A stretch of 64,000 bases of DNA, from NCBI RefSeq assembly GCF_001698205.1, contig NZ_CP016591.1, forward strand, positions 1,922,001 through 1,986,000. The letters are read 5' to 3'. Position 1 is the first letter of the stretch. Each line of letters opens with the position of its first letter. This document shows, piece by piece, positions 8,497 to 17,749 of the stretch. The position numbers and the translations under genes are program-made. Under the pieces are notes generated by a model. That model had not been told where the DNA came from. It made no database searches and worked only from the letters and a program-made list of their open reading frames with translations. This stretch comes from Tsuneonella dongtanensis. Its GTDB lineage: Bacteria; Pseudomonadota; Alphaproteobacteria; Sphingomonadales; Sphingomonadaceae.

Positions 8497-9467
8497 ATTC
8501 CCTGCCCGACGGCCTGACCGATTTCCTCGCACGAGCCGGATGGGCCGGCGCGGCGATATATCCCATTCCCGGTGACGCTTCCTTCAGGCGCTACTTCAGG
8601 GTGCAACATGGGCAGCGCAAAGCGATGCTGATGCATGCGCCGCCGCCGCACGAAGACCCGAAACCGTTCCTCCACGTCGCCCGGTGGCTGACCGAGAACG
8701 CGATGCGGGCACCGGAGATCTATTCCGCCGACGCTGGCGAAGGATGGGTGCTGCTCGAGGATTTCGGCGACGACCGGATGCGCGACTGGCTCGACGCCAA
8801 CCCCGACGGGGAGTTCGAAGCGTATGCGCGCGCGATCGATGCGCTGGTCGCGCTCCATGCTCTCCCCGCAGGACCTTTCGAACCCTACGACCTGCAGACC
8901 TACCAGCGTGAATGCGACCTGCTGACAGAATGGTACTGCCCGGTGGCGGGTCTTTCGATCGATGTGCCGGGATATATCTCGGCTTGGAAAGACGTCCTCA
9001 CGCCGATGCTCGACCGGCAGAACCCGGGCGTGACCGTGCTGCGCGACTACCATGCGGAGAACATCATGTTGCTGCCCGAGCATGGCCAGGGACTGATCGA
9101 CTTCCAGGACGCGCTTGTGGGCCATCCCGCGTACGACCTCGTCAGCTTGCTGCAGGACGCGCGGCGCGACGTTTCAAAGGAACTCGAGCGGGCGATGCTC
9201 GACCGCTACCAGTCGCAGGTCGATGCAGGTGCGGACTTCGAAGCCGACTACGCCCGGCTCGGTGCGCAGCGCAACGCCAAGATCGTCGGCATCTTCACCC
9301 GGCTCTACAAGCGGGACGGCAAGCCGCGCTACCTCGACATGATCCCCCGCGTCTGGGAGGCGATGGAACGCGATCTGGCGCATCCGGCACTGGCACCGGT
9401 CGCCGCGTGGTTCGACGCCAACATCCCGCGTGCGCTTCGCGAAGCCGGGGGCGGGACGATCACGTGA
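8493..9467 (+). CDS. amgK: N-acetylmuramate/N-acetylglucosamine kinase AmgK
   Basis: 324 residues of the aminoglycoside-phosphotransferase fold. The kinase motifs are LRDYHAEN (catalytic Asp185, Asn190) and LIDFQDA (metal-binding Asp203). Being directly followed by a MurU-like nucleotidyltransferase identifies it as AmgK, the anomeric kinase that phosphorylates recycled MurNAc (and GlcNAc) in the pathway first worked out in Pseudomonas putida. It thus returns peptidoglycan sugars to UDP-MurNAc without de novo synthesis, a bypass linked to intrinsic fosfomycin tolerance. Both ends overlap neighbours by 4 bases. Confidence 0.88.
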   Translation: MNSLPDGLTDFLARAGWAGAAIYPIPGDASFRRYFRVQHGQRKAMLMHAPPPHEDPKPFLHVARWLTENAMRAPEIYSADAGEGWVLLEDFGDDRMRDWLDANPDGEFEAYARAIDALVALHALPAGPFEPYDLQTYQRECDLLTEWYCPVAGLSIDVPGYISAWKDVLTPMLDRQNPGVTVLRDYHAENIMLLPEHGQGLIDFQDALVGHPAYDLVSLLQDARRDVSKELERAMLDRYQSQVDAGADFEADYARLGAQRNAKIVGIFTRLYKRDGKPRYLDMIPRVWEAMERDLAHPALAPVAAWFDANIPRALREAGGGTIT

Positions 9468-10186
9468 CTGCGCTCGCCAGCGACACCGCGATGGTCATGG
9501 CGGCCGGTCTCGGAAAGCGGATGCGTCCGCTGACGGCGGCGCAGCCGAAACCCATGGTGCGGGTCGCGGGCAAACCGCTGATCGATCATGCGCTCGATCG
9601 CCTTGCCGAGGCAGGTGTGGGGCACGCGGTCGTCAACGTGCATTACCTCCCCGAACCGCTCATCGCGCACATGAAGCACCGCAAGGCGCCCGAGGTCATC
9701 GTATCGGACGAGCGCGACCTGTTGCTGGAAACCGGCGGAGGCATGCTCAAGGCGCACCGCGCCGGGCTCCTGCCCGATCCGTTCTTCTGCCTGAACTCCG
9801 ACAACATCTGGCTCGACGGTCCGCGCACTGCCTTTGCCGACCTGTCCGCCCGCTGGAACGCGGACGAGATGGATGCGCTCCTCCTCGTCGTGCCCCACGC
9901 ACGGGCGGCCAATTTTCGAGGTCCGGGAGACTTCCACATGGACGGGATCGGCCGCCTGAGCCGCCGCAAGCCCGGCCGGATCGCGCCGTTCATCTACACC
10001 GGCATCCAGATCGTCTCGCACCGCCTCTTGCGCGATGCGCCGGAAGGCCCCTTCAGCACGAACGTGCTTTGGGAGCGCGCGCGGGAAGAAGGGCGCCTGT
10101 TCGGCACCAGCTTTACCGGTCAGTGGTTCGAGGTTGGCAGCCCGCAAGCGATCAAGCCCACAGAGGAGGCGCTGGCGAGTGGGTGA
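9464..10186 (+). CDS. murU: N-acetylmuramate-1-phosphate uridylyltransferase MurU
   Basis: A 240-residue sugar-phosphate nucleotidyltransferase. The signature MAAGLGKRMRPLT followed by QPKPMVRVAGKPL binds the nucleotide, and LNSDN carries the metal-binding aspartate. Short length and position after amgK point to MurU, which turns MurNAc-1-phosphate and UTP into UDP-MurNAc in cell-wall recycling. The GTG start at 9464 overlaps the amgK stop; the 3' end overlaps addB by 8 bases. Confidence 0.87.
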   Translation: MTALASDTAMVMAAGLGKRMRPLTAAQPKPMVRVAGKPLIDHALDRLAEAGVGHAVVNVHYLPEPLIAHMKHRKAPEVIVSDERDLLLETGGGMLKAHRAGLLPDPFFCLNSDNIWLDGPRTAFADLSARWNADEMDALLLVVPHARAANFRGPGDFHMDGIGRLSRRKPGRIAPFIYTGIQIVSHRLLRDAPEGPFSTNVLWERAREEGRLFGTSFTGQWFEVGSPQAIKPTEEALASG

Positions 10187-13127
10187 TAGGGTCGCGCCGC
10201 AAGTCTACTCGATCGCCGCGCATCGCGGCTTTGCTGATGCCCTCGTCGCGGGATTGATCCCGCGCTATTCGGAACCCGATCTGGGGCTCGCCCGCCTTAC
10301 GCTACTGCTACCCTCGACCCGCGCGGCAAGGACCGTGCAGGAAGCTTTCGTTCGTGCTTCCGGCGGAGGCCTCCTGATGCTGCGCATGGCGGTGGTGGGC
10401 GATCTCGATCTCGATGAGACGCTCGGCGCCCTGCTCGATCCACTTGGCAGTGCCGACATACCGCCCGCGGTCGAACCGACGCGCCGCTGGCTCCGGCTCG
10501 CCGAGATACTGCGCGACGAGATGGGCGCCGACGCTCCGCGCGGGTCCGCGGTGCTGCGTCTCGCGCGGGAAACCGCGCGGACGATGGACCGCCTCCTCGT
10601 CGAGGATATCGGACCGGAAGAACTTCTCCAGGACCGCGTGCTCGACCTCGTGGGCGACATGGCCGAGCACTGGCGGGCGGCCCTTCAGCGTTTTGCGCGG
10701 GTGCAGGCGCGTTGGCTGGCAGAACTCGAAGCCGCGGGACAGCTCGATGCGTCGGCCCGGCGCAATCGCCTGTTCGAGCATGCCGCGCGGCGTTGGCGGG
10801 CCTCTCCGCCTCCTACGCCGGTAATTGCTGCCGGCGTGACGTCGGCGGCGCCGGCGCTGGCCGGCCTGCTGCGCGTGGTGAGCGAGCTGCCATCGGGCGC
10901 AGTCATTCTCCCCGACCTCGACCTGTCGATGTCGGACGAGGTGTGGGAGGAACTCGGCGCGGCAGGTGCGGGAGAGAACCCCGGCGACCCGCCGTTCGCC
11001 CCCGGCGACGCGGTCACCCATCCGCAATATCACCTCAAGCTCCTGCTCAACCGGATGGGGGTCAATCGCGCCGAAGTGCAGCAGTGGCACCGTGCGGGGA
11101 TCGGCAAGGGGCCGCCGGAGCGTACCCACGCGATCTCTTCGCTGTTCCTGCCACCGCAGGCGAGCCGCGCTTGGGTCCACCTGCCGGCCGACAAGCGTCG
11201 GCTCTCGGGCGTGCGGGTGATGGAAAGCGCCAATCCCGAGGCGGAGGCGCAAGCCATCGCGCTGCTCATCCGCGAGGCGGTCGAAGTTCCGGAGAGGAGG
11301 GTCGCGCTTGTGACCCCCGACCGAGGGCTGGCCAGACGGGTCGTTCAGCATCTCGCTCGCTGGAACCTCGTGGCCGACGATTCGGCAGGGCGCGCCCTCT
11401 CGGAAACGACCGCCGGCCGCTTCCTGCTCCAACTTGCGGAACTCGCTGGCGAGCGCGCCGCACCTGTCGCTCTCGTCGCCGCGCTTGCCAATCCGCTGGT
11501 CCGCATGGGCGAAACGCGCGGGGCGTGGCTCGATGCGCTGCGGGCATTCGAGCGGAAGCTGCGGGGACCACGGCCCGCGCCGGGCCTCGAGCCGCTTGGA
11601 CCGATTGCAGCCGCCGCGCGAGTTCCGGAATGGTGGGGCGAAGCTGAAGCGATCCTAGCGCCGCTGTTGTCGGATGAGCGGCTGCCGCTCGCCGAATGGC
11701 TGGACCGTCTCGCCACCGCGGGTGAAGCGATGGCCGGGGCCAACCTGTGGGACCGGGAGGACGGCAGGGCGCTTGCCGCTTTCGTCGAAGACCTGCGTCT
11801 CCATGCACGCGATGCCGGGACCGTGCTGGAGGCGGACGACCTGCATTCGGCATTGCGCGATGCAATGGATGCGATCGCGGTACGGCCTCCGTATGGAGGA
11901 CACCCCCGGGTCGCGATCTACGGTCTGATCGAATCGCGGATGGCGCGCGCCGATCTCGTCATCGCCGCCGGTCTCAACGAAGGGACCTGGCCGGCGCGCC
12001 CTTCGACCGATCCGCTGCTTGCGCCCGCAGTCCTGCGTGCTCTCGGGGTGCCGGGCGCCGAATTCCGCATCGGGCTTTCGGCGCACGACCTAGCCGCGGT
12101 GCTCGGTGCGCCGGAAGTGGTGCTGAGCCGCGCTCGCCGCGACGAGGGCGGCCCTGCCATCGCTTCGCGCTTCCTCCTGCGTGTCCAGGCATTGCTCGGG
12201 GAGCTGGGAGATGCGCACCGGGAAGCCCAAGCGCCCGCCATGGCCGCCGCAATCGACCACGCTCCGGCAGCCGAACCCTATCCGCGGCCGCAGCCGATAC
12301 CCAGCGCGGCGCAGCGCAGGATCGCGTTGTCGGTTACGAAGCTGGATCGCCTGCGGGCCGATCCATTTCAGTTCTACGCTTCGAGCATCCTTCGCCTGTC
12401 CGAACTCGATGGTCTGGACGCGGAACCCAGCCCGGAATGGCAAGGCGAGCTGGCCCACAGGATCCTCGAACTCTGGCACGAGACCGGGCGTCCGCTCGCT
12501 GAGATCGCCGCCGAGCAGCTCCAGGCGATGAACGCGCACCCATTGGTGCGGGCGCTGTGGCGGCCCCGGCTGTTGCAGGCGCTCGAATGGGTCGAGAGTG
12601 CCATAGCGGCGGATCCTGCGCGCGGGCCTGTCCTGTGGGAAAAGAAGGGCGCGGTGGAATGGCGCGGCGTGGTCGTGAAGGGCCGGATCGACCGCCTCGA
12701 CCGCCTCGCCGACGGCAGCTTCGCTGTGATCGACTACAAGACGGGGAGGCCGCCCAGCGGGGCTCAGGTACAGGAAGGGTACGCGCTCCAGCTCGGTACG
12801 CTCGGTCTGATGGTCGAGGACGGTGCGTTCGAGGGCGCCGAAGGTCCCGTCAGTCGTTTCGAATACTGGTCGCTCGCGCGAAACAAGGACGGCGGGTTCG
12901 GTTACATCGAGACCCCCGTGCTCGAAGGCCGCAAGCTCAAGGGCATCCCGGCGGACGAATTTCTGCCCACGGCGCGCGAGTTTCTCGACGACGCGCTCGA
13001 TCGCTGGATACTCGGCAACGAAGCTTTCACCGCACGGTTGAACCCCGACGCACCGGGATACGCGACTTACGACCAGCTTATGCGGCTCGACGAATGGGTG
13101 CGGCGTGAAACCGAGGATCTGGCGTGA
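10179..13127 (+). CDS. addB: Double-strand break repair protein AddB
   Basis: About 982 residues, matching the alphaproteobacterial AddB family. AddB pairs with AddA to make a helicase-nuclease that resects double-strand breaks up to recombination hotspots. A C-terminal PD-(D/E)XK nuclease domain is clear: GRIDRLDR followed by AVIDYKTGRPP and the QLG segment. I could not find a canonical Walker A near the N-terminus, in line with the degenerate helicase half of alphaproteobacterial AddB. The chosen GTG at 10179 overlaps murU by 8 bases and has GAGGAGG upstream. Confidence 0.93.
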   Translation: MGDRVAPQVYSIAAHRGFADALVAGLIPRYSEPDLGLARLTLLLPSTRAARTVQEAFVRASGGGLLMLRMAVVGDLDLDETLGALLDPLGSADIPPAVEPTRRWLRLAEILRDEMGADAPRGSAVLRLARETARTMDRLLVEDIGPEELLQDRVLDLVGDMAEHWRAALQRFARVQARWLAELEAAGQLDASARRNRLFEHAARRWRASPPPTPVIAAGVTSAAPALAGLLRVVSELPSGAVILPDLDLSMSDEVWEELGAAGAGENPGDPPFAPGDAVTHPQYHLKLLLNRMGVNRAEVQQWHRAGIGKGPPERTHAISSLFLPPQASRAWVHLPADKRRLSGVRVMESANPEAEAQAIALLIREAVEVPERRVALVTPDRGLARRVVQHLARWNLVADDSAGRALSETTAGRFLLQLAELAGERAAPVALVAALANPLVRMGETRGAWLDALRAFERKLRGPRPAPGLEPLGPIAAAARVPEWWGEAEAILAPLLSDERLPLAEWLDRLATAGEAMAGANLWDREDGRALAAFVEDLRLHARDAGTVLEADDLHSALRDAMDAIAVRPPYGGHPRVAIYGLIESRMARADLVIAAGLNEGTWPARPSTDPLLAPAVLRALGVPGAEFRIGLSAHDLAAVLGAPEVVLSRARRDEGGPAIASRFLLRVQALLGELGDAHREAQAPAMAAAIDHAPAAEPYPRPQPIPSAAQRRIALSVTKLDRLRADPFQFYASSILRLSELDGLDAEPSPEWQGELAHRILELWHETGRPLAEIAAEQLQAMNAHPLVRALWRPRLLQALEWVESAIAADPARGPVLWEKKGAVEWRGVVVKGRIDRLDRLADGSFAVIDYKTGRPPSGAQVQEGYALQLGTLGLMVEDGAFEGAEGPVSRFEYWSLARNKDGGFGYIETPVLEGRKLKGIPADEFLPTAREFLDDALDRWILGNEAFTARLNPDAPGYATYDQLMRLDEWVRRETEDLA

Positions 13128-16100
13128 GCGGAAAGGTCCACCCACTCGCCGAGAACCAGGCGCGCGCGGTCGCCCCCGACCGCAGCGTATGGCTGTCCGC
13201 GTCCGCCGGCACAGGAAAGACGCAGGTCCTGTCGGCACGCGTTCTGCGTCTCCTGCTTCGCCCGAACGTATCGCCGGGACAGATCCTGTGCCTGACCTTT
13301 ACCAAGGCGGGCGCGGCGGAAATGGCCGAGCGGATCAACGCGGTTCTGGCGCGCTGGGTGCGGCTCGAGGAGACGAAGCTTGCGACTGAGTTGATCGCGA
13401 TCGGAGCGCCCAACGACGCGGCGACGATCGATCGGGCGCGAACCCTTTTTGCGAGCGTGCTCGATTGCCCGGGAGGCGGCCTCAGGATCGACACGATCCA
13501 TGCCTTCTCGCAGTGGCTACTTGCGGCATTCCCCGACGAATCCGGGCTGATTCCGGGCACGCGTCCGATGGAAGACCGCGACCGCGACGTCCTGGCGCAC
13601 AAGGTGCTGGCCGCGATGGTCGCCGAGGCGGAGGAAAAGGACGACGTCGGCGTGCTTGCGCCGTTGGGCATGCTCAGCGAGCGGATGGGCCCGGCGGAGG
13701 TGCCGCAGTGGCTCATGCGTTGTGCCGAAGCGCGCGAGATGTGGTTCGGCGCGGGAAGCTGGCAGCCGCCGATGCGCGACCGGGTCCGAACCCTGCTGGG
13801 ATTGCCCGCCGATGCCGGCGAAGAAAGCCTCTCCGAGCTGTGCGCCGATGGCGTGTTCGACTGCCGGGCGCTCGAAAGAATGCGCGCAGCGAACATGGCA
13901 TGGGGCACGGCGACCGCAGCGAAGTCGGTCGATGCTATCGCCGAGTTCCTCGCTGCGAGCGGGGTGGAGCGGGTTGCTGCTGCCGACAGGGTCGAGGCGG
14001 CGTTGTTCACCCAGAAAGGCGATCCCCGGTCGCTGGGCAGCCTGGAAAAGCACGACCCGGAGTACGCCGTCCACGCCGAAGCCGTCGCGGCTTCGCTTGG
14101 TGCCTTGCGCGAACGGCGGGTGTTGCTGGCACTCGCCGAACTTCTCGCACCGGCGCTCGAGCTCGGTCGTCGCTTCGCGCTCGCCTGGGAGGAAGCGAAG
14201 ACGCGCGAGGGGCTGATCGACTTCGACGACCAGATCCGCCGCGCCGCCGCGCTGCTCTCGAATGCCGACGTCGCACCGTGGATCCGGTACAAGCTCGACC
14301 GGCGGTTCGATCACGTGCTGGTCGACGAGGCGCAGGACACCAATAGCGCACAATGGGACATCGTTCGGGCGATCACCGACGATTTCTTTGCCGGGGAGGG
14401 GCAGCGACCGGGTGTCCAGCGCACGCTTTTCGTCGTGGGGGACTACAAGCAGGCGATCTTCGGTTTCCAGGGAACGAGCCCCGAGAACTTCGCCGCAGCC
14501 CGGGGGTATTACCGCGATCTGATCGACTCGCTCGCGGCGGAAGATCCGTCAATCGAGCCGCTTTTGCCGCTGGGTCTCGGGCGGTCGTACCGGACCTCGC
14601 AACCTGTGCTCGACTTCGTCGATGCGGCCATCGCCGCGATCGGGCAGGGCGCCTTCGGCATCGGTCCCGACGAGACCGTCGAGCGGCACGTCGGCTTCGA
14701 ACGGCCGGGCCTCGTCACGCTCTGGCGCCCGGTGAGCGCGCGCGGCGGCGGGGACGAGGAAGGCCCGGAAGACTGGTTGTCCGAACCCGAGCGGGCGATG
14801 GCGAACCGCATCGCGGACCAGGTCGCAGACTGGCTCAGGCGCGGCTTTCCCCTGTCGCGGGATGGGGGGCGTAACGCCGGACCCGGCGACATCATGGTCC
14901 TCGTCCGCAAGCGGCGCGAACTGGCAGGCCTTATCGTTGCGCGCCTTCATGCCGCGGGTGTTCCTGTGGCGGGTGTCGACCGCCTGCGCCTTGGCGCCCC
15001 GCTGGGCGTCAAGGACCTGATGGCCGCGTTGCGTTTTGCCGCGCAGCCGCTCGACGACCTCAGCCTCGCCAACCTCCTCGTCAGTCCGCTCATCGGGTGG
15101 AGCCAGGAAGACCTCCTTGCACACGGTTGGCGCGAGAAGGGACGGCTGTGGGATCATATCCGCCAGGGGACCGCTCCGCTTCAGCGCGCGACCGCGGACA
15201 AGCTGCGCGACCTGTTGCGCATCGCCGACTTCGAGCCACCGCAAGCGATGCTCCGCTGGATGCTGGTTGGCCCCTGGCAAGGGCGCAAGGCGCTCGTTTC
15301 GCGCCTTGGCCCCGAAGTGAATGACCCGGTCGACGAACTGCTCAACGCCGCAAGCGCTTATGCAGCGACTTCGACCGCCAGCCTTGCAGGGTTCGTCGCG
15401 TGGTTCGATTCGGGCGAGGGCGAACTGAAGCGCGAGAGCGATAACGGCGGCGGGCTCGTTCGGGTGATGACCGTCCACGGATCGAAGGGCCTTCAGGCGC
15501 CCATCGTGATCCTCGCCGACGCTGCCGGCAACCCGGATGCGTCCCGCACGCGCGGAATGGATCTGGCGGAAGGCTTGCCGGGCGGGGGCGGGCGCAAAGT
15601 GCCGCTGCCTGCGCTTCGCAAGGACGAGGTGGCCGGCCCCATCCGCGAGGCCGAGGCCGCCGTCAGAGCTGCCGAGCGCGCCGAGCACTGGCGCCTTCTC
15701 TACGTGGCGATGACCCGCGCGGAAGAAGCGCTGTTCATCGGCGGCGCTCTCGGCAAGCGGGAAACGGAGCCGGCGCCGGATTCCTGGTACGCACGCCTCG
15801 CTCCGCTGATGGAAGGTGAGGAGATCGCCGATCCCATCTGGGGAATGCGCCGGGAATGGGGGGCGCTCGGATCGCCGATCGCTCGCACGGTCGAGCAACT
15901 CCAAGCTCCGGTGTCGCTGCCGGCATGGGCGACCGCCCCGATCGGTCCGGAACCGCGCCCGCCGCGCCCGCTTGCACCGTCTGCAGCCGGTTCGGAACAA
16001 GGCAGCGATCCGCCGCTTTCGCCCGAGGTCGCGAGGGAGGCGGCACGACGGGGCGTCCTGATCCACCGGCTGCTTGAGCGCCTGCCCGATGTAGTGCCCG

Positions 16101-16576
16101 CCGAGCGCGAAATGACGGCGCGCGCATGGCTCGAACGCCAGGCCGGCTATCTGTCGCCCATCGCTCAAGCGGAGATGCTCGATAGCGCGCTCGCCGTGCT
16201 GTCGGAGCCGGGCTTCGCGCATGTCTTTGTGCCGGGCGCGCTTGCCGAGGTCCCGCTCGCCGCCAACGTGGAAGGCCTCGTTATCGCGGGAACCGCCGAC
16301 CGCCTGCTGGTCGAGCGCGAGTGCGTGACTGTGGTCGACTTCAAGACCGCGCGCCGTCCCCCTGCCACTCTCGAGGAAGTGCCCGAGACGACGCTGCGGC
16401 AGATGGCTGCCTATGCCGCCGCGCTGGCCGCGATCTATCCCGGTCGCGCGGTCCGGGCGGCTGTGCTGTACACGCAGACGCCGCAACTTATCGAAATTCC
16501 TGAAGCCAAGCTGGCCGAGCGCAAGAGCCTCTTGTCGGCAAAATCGGAAAGCTTTCCGCTCCCGCCCGTTGAGTAG
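13124..16576 (+). CDS. addA: Double-strand break repair helicase AddA
   Basis: 1150 residues, a UvrD/RecB-type superfamily 1 helicase. Walker A is SASAGTGKT at about residues 25-33, motif II is LVDEAQDTN, and motif VI lies around LLYVAMTRAEEAL. A C-terminal RecB-like nuclease domain has VVDFKTARRPP with catalytic Asp1072. It is the motor and 3'-strand nuclease of AddAB. The GTG start overlaps the addB stop in GTGA, so both subunits are translationally coupled. Confidence 0.96.
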   Translation: MSGKVHPLAENQARAVAPDRSVWLSASAGTGKTQVLSARVLRLLLRPNVSPGQILCLTFTKAGAAEMAERINAVLARWVRLEETKLATELIAIGAPNDAATIDRARTLFASVLDCPGGGLRIDTIHAFSQWLLAAFPDESGLIPGTRPMEDRDRDVLAHKVLAAMVAEAEEKDDVGVLAPLGMLSERMGPAEVPQWLMRCAEAREMWFGAGSWQPPMRDRVRTLLGLPADAGEESLSELCADGVFDCRALERMRAANMAWGTATAAKSVDAIAEFLAASGVERVAAADRVEAALFTQKGDPRSLGSLEKHDPEYAVHAEAVAASLGALRERRVLLALAELLAPALELGRRFALAWEEAKTREGLIDFDDQIRRAAALLSNADVAPWIRYKLDRRFDHVLVDEAQDTNSAQWDIVRAITDDFFAGEGQRPGVQRTLFVVGDYKQAIFGFQGTSPENFAAARGYYRDLIDSLAAEDPSIEPLLPLGLGRSYRTSQPVLDFVDAAIAAIGQGAFGIGPDETVERHVGFERPGLVTLWRPVSARGGGDEEGPEDWLSEPERAMANRIADQVADWLRRGFPLSRDGGRNAGPGDIMVLVRKRRELAGLIVARLHAAGVPVAGVDRLRLGAPLGVKDLMAALRFAAQPLDDLSLANLLVSPLIGWSQEDLLAHGWREKGRLWDHIRQGTAPLQRATADKLRDLLRIADFEPPQAMLRWMLVGPWQGRKALVSRLGPEVNDPVDELLNAASAYAATSTASLAGFVAWFDSGEGELKRESDNGGGLVRVMTVHGSKGLQAPIVILADAAGNPDASRTRGMDLAEGLPGGGGRKVPLPALRKDEVAGPIREAEAAVRAAERAEHWRLLYVAMTRAEEALFIGGALGKRETEPAPDSWYARLAPLMEGEEIADPIWGMRREWGALGSPIARTVEQLQAPVSLPAWATAPIGPEPRPPRPLAPSAAGSEQGSDPPLSPEVAREAARRGVLIHRLLERLPDVVPAEREMTARAWLERQAGYLSPIAQAEMLDSALAVLSEPGFAHVFVPGALAEVPLAANVEGLVIAGTADRLLVERECVTVVDFKTARRPPATLEEVPETTLRQMAAYAAALAAIYPGRAVRAAVLYTQTPQLIEIPEAKLAERKSLLSAKSESFPLPPVE

Positions 16577-16621
16577 ACGCGGACGATGCCTAGATTGGCG
16601 CCCGACAACAGGAGATTCCCC

Positions 16622-16942
16622 ATGCCCACAATCGCCGTCACCGACGCCAGCTTCCAGTCCGACGTGCTCGACAGCGACAAGCCCGTGCTGGTCGATTTCT
16701 GGGCCGAATGGTGCGGTCCGTGCAAGATGATCGGCCCGGCGCTCGAAGAGATTGCTGATGAACTCAGCGACAAGGTGACCATCGCCAAGATGGACATCAT
16801 GGAGAACACCGGCGTTCCAGGGCAGATCGGCGTCCAGTCGATCCCGCTCATGGTCCTTTTCAAGGACGGCAAGCCCGTCGCGCAGAAGCTCGGCGCTGCC
16901 CCGAAGAGCCAGCTCAAGGGCTGGCTCGAGAGCGAACTCTAG
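16622..16942 (+). CDS. trxA: Thioredoxin
   Basis: 106 residues with the redox motif WCGPC (Cys31, Cys34) in the usual place and the cis-proline segment SIPLM. It is the general cytosolic disulfide reductant and electron donor to ribonucleotide reductase and peroxiredoxins. The ATG at 16622 has AGGAG upstream. It is 45 bases after addA and probably ends the divL-addA transcript. Its last 4 bases overlap the convergent phosphatase gene. Confidence 0.97.
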   Translation: MPTIAVTDASFQSDVLDSDKPVLVDFWAEWCGPCKMIGPALEEIADELSDKVTIAKMDIMENTGVPGQIGVQSIPLMVLFKDGKPVAQKLGAAPKSQLKGWLESEL

Positions 16943-17736
16943 AGTTTCGCGTAGAGCGTCGCGAGCACGTCCCATAAGGCCGGGCTCGCGGCGCCGATTA
17001 TCCCGGTGCGGTCGACCTCGTCGACCCGATAGGGCGATCCGTCCGGCCTGCAGACCTTGCCGCGGGCCTCGTTGAGCCACAGCACCCCGGCCGCATGGTC
17101 CCAGGCGAGCGTGCGTTCGAAGAACGACACGTCGTTCTCACCCAGCGCGAGTCGAGGATATTGTTCGGCGGCGCAGCGCGGCGTTTCCACGACGCGATAA
17201 TGCGGCGCTACGTGGTCGTTGACGGCCTTGCGTCGATGCTGGTCGAGAAAAATCACCGAAATCGCCGCAACCGGCGGCTCGTCGCCTGTCGGCCGGGCCT
17301 CGACACGGTCCCCGTTGACGAAGGCACCTTCGCCGCGCCGCGCGTGACAGAACCGGTCACGCACGGGATCGTAGATCCATCCTGCGATCGCCTCCCCTGC
17401 ATCCGCCAGGGCGACCATGATGCCGAATGGCGACTTGCCGTGTGCATAGTTGTGCGTCCCGTCGATCGGATCGACGATCCAGCACTGACCGGACAGATGA
17501 TCTAGCACCGAAGGGTCGGCGTGCGCCGCCTCCTCGCCGACGATCGGGACATCCGGAGCGAGCTTCGTCAGCGCCTCGGTGAGGAACGCCTCTGCTTCGC
17601 GGTCGGCGACGGTGACAAGCTCATCCTGCGCCTTCTCGATGATGTCGCCTTCGGCAAGGTTGCGCCAGCGCGGCAGGATCGTGCGCTGCGACACGAAACG
17701 CATCAGCGCCAGCATCTCGTCGTCGAGCGCGCTCAT
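16939..17736 (-). CDS. hisN: Inositol-monophosphatase family phosphatase, likely histidinol-phosphatase
   Basis: 265 residues of the lithium-sensitive inositol-monophosphatase superfamily. Metal-binding motifs: GEE (67-69), DPIDGT (89-94) and the C-terminal AWDHAAG. Members of this family next to argJ are often HisN, which dephosphorylates L-histidinol phosphate in histidine synthesis, but sequence alone does not exclude a SuhB-type inositol phosphatase or CysQ. It starts 13 bases after argJ on the same strand, so the two are probably co-transcribed. Confidence 0.8.
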   Translation of the reverse strand: MSALDDEMLALMRFVSQRTILPRWRNLAEGDIIEKAQDELVTVADREAEAFLTEALTKLAPDVPIVGEEAAHADPSVLDHLSGQCWIVDPIDGTHNYAHGKSPFGIMVALADAGEAIAGWIYDPVRDRFCHARRGEGAFVNGDRVEARPTGDEPPVAAISVIFLDQHRRKAVNDHVAPHYRVVETPRCAAEQYPRLALGENDVSFFERTLAWDHAAGVLWLNEARGKVCRPDGSPYRVDEVDRTGIIGAASPALWDVLATLYAKL

Positions 17737-17749
17737 CGTTTGCGGCCCA

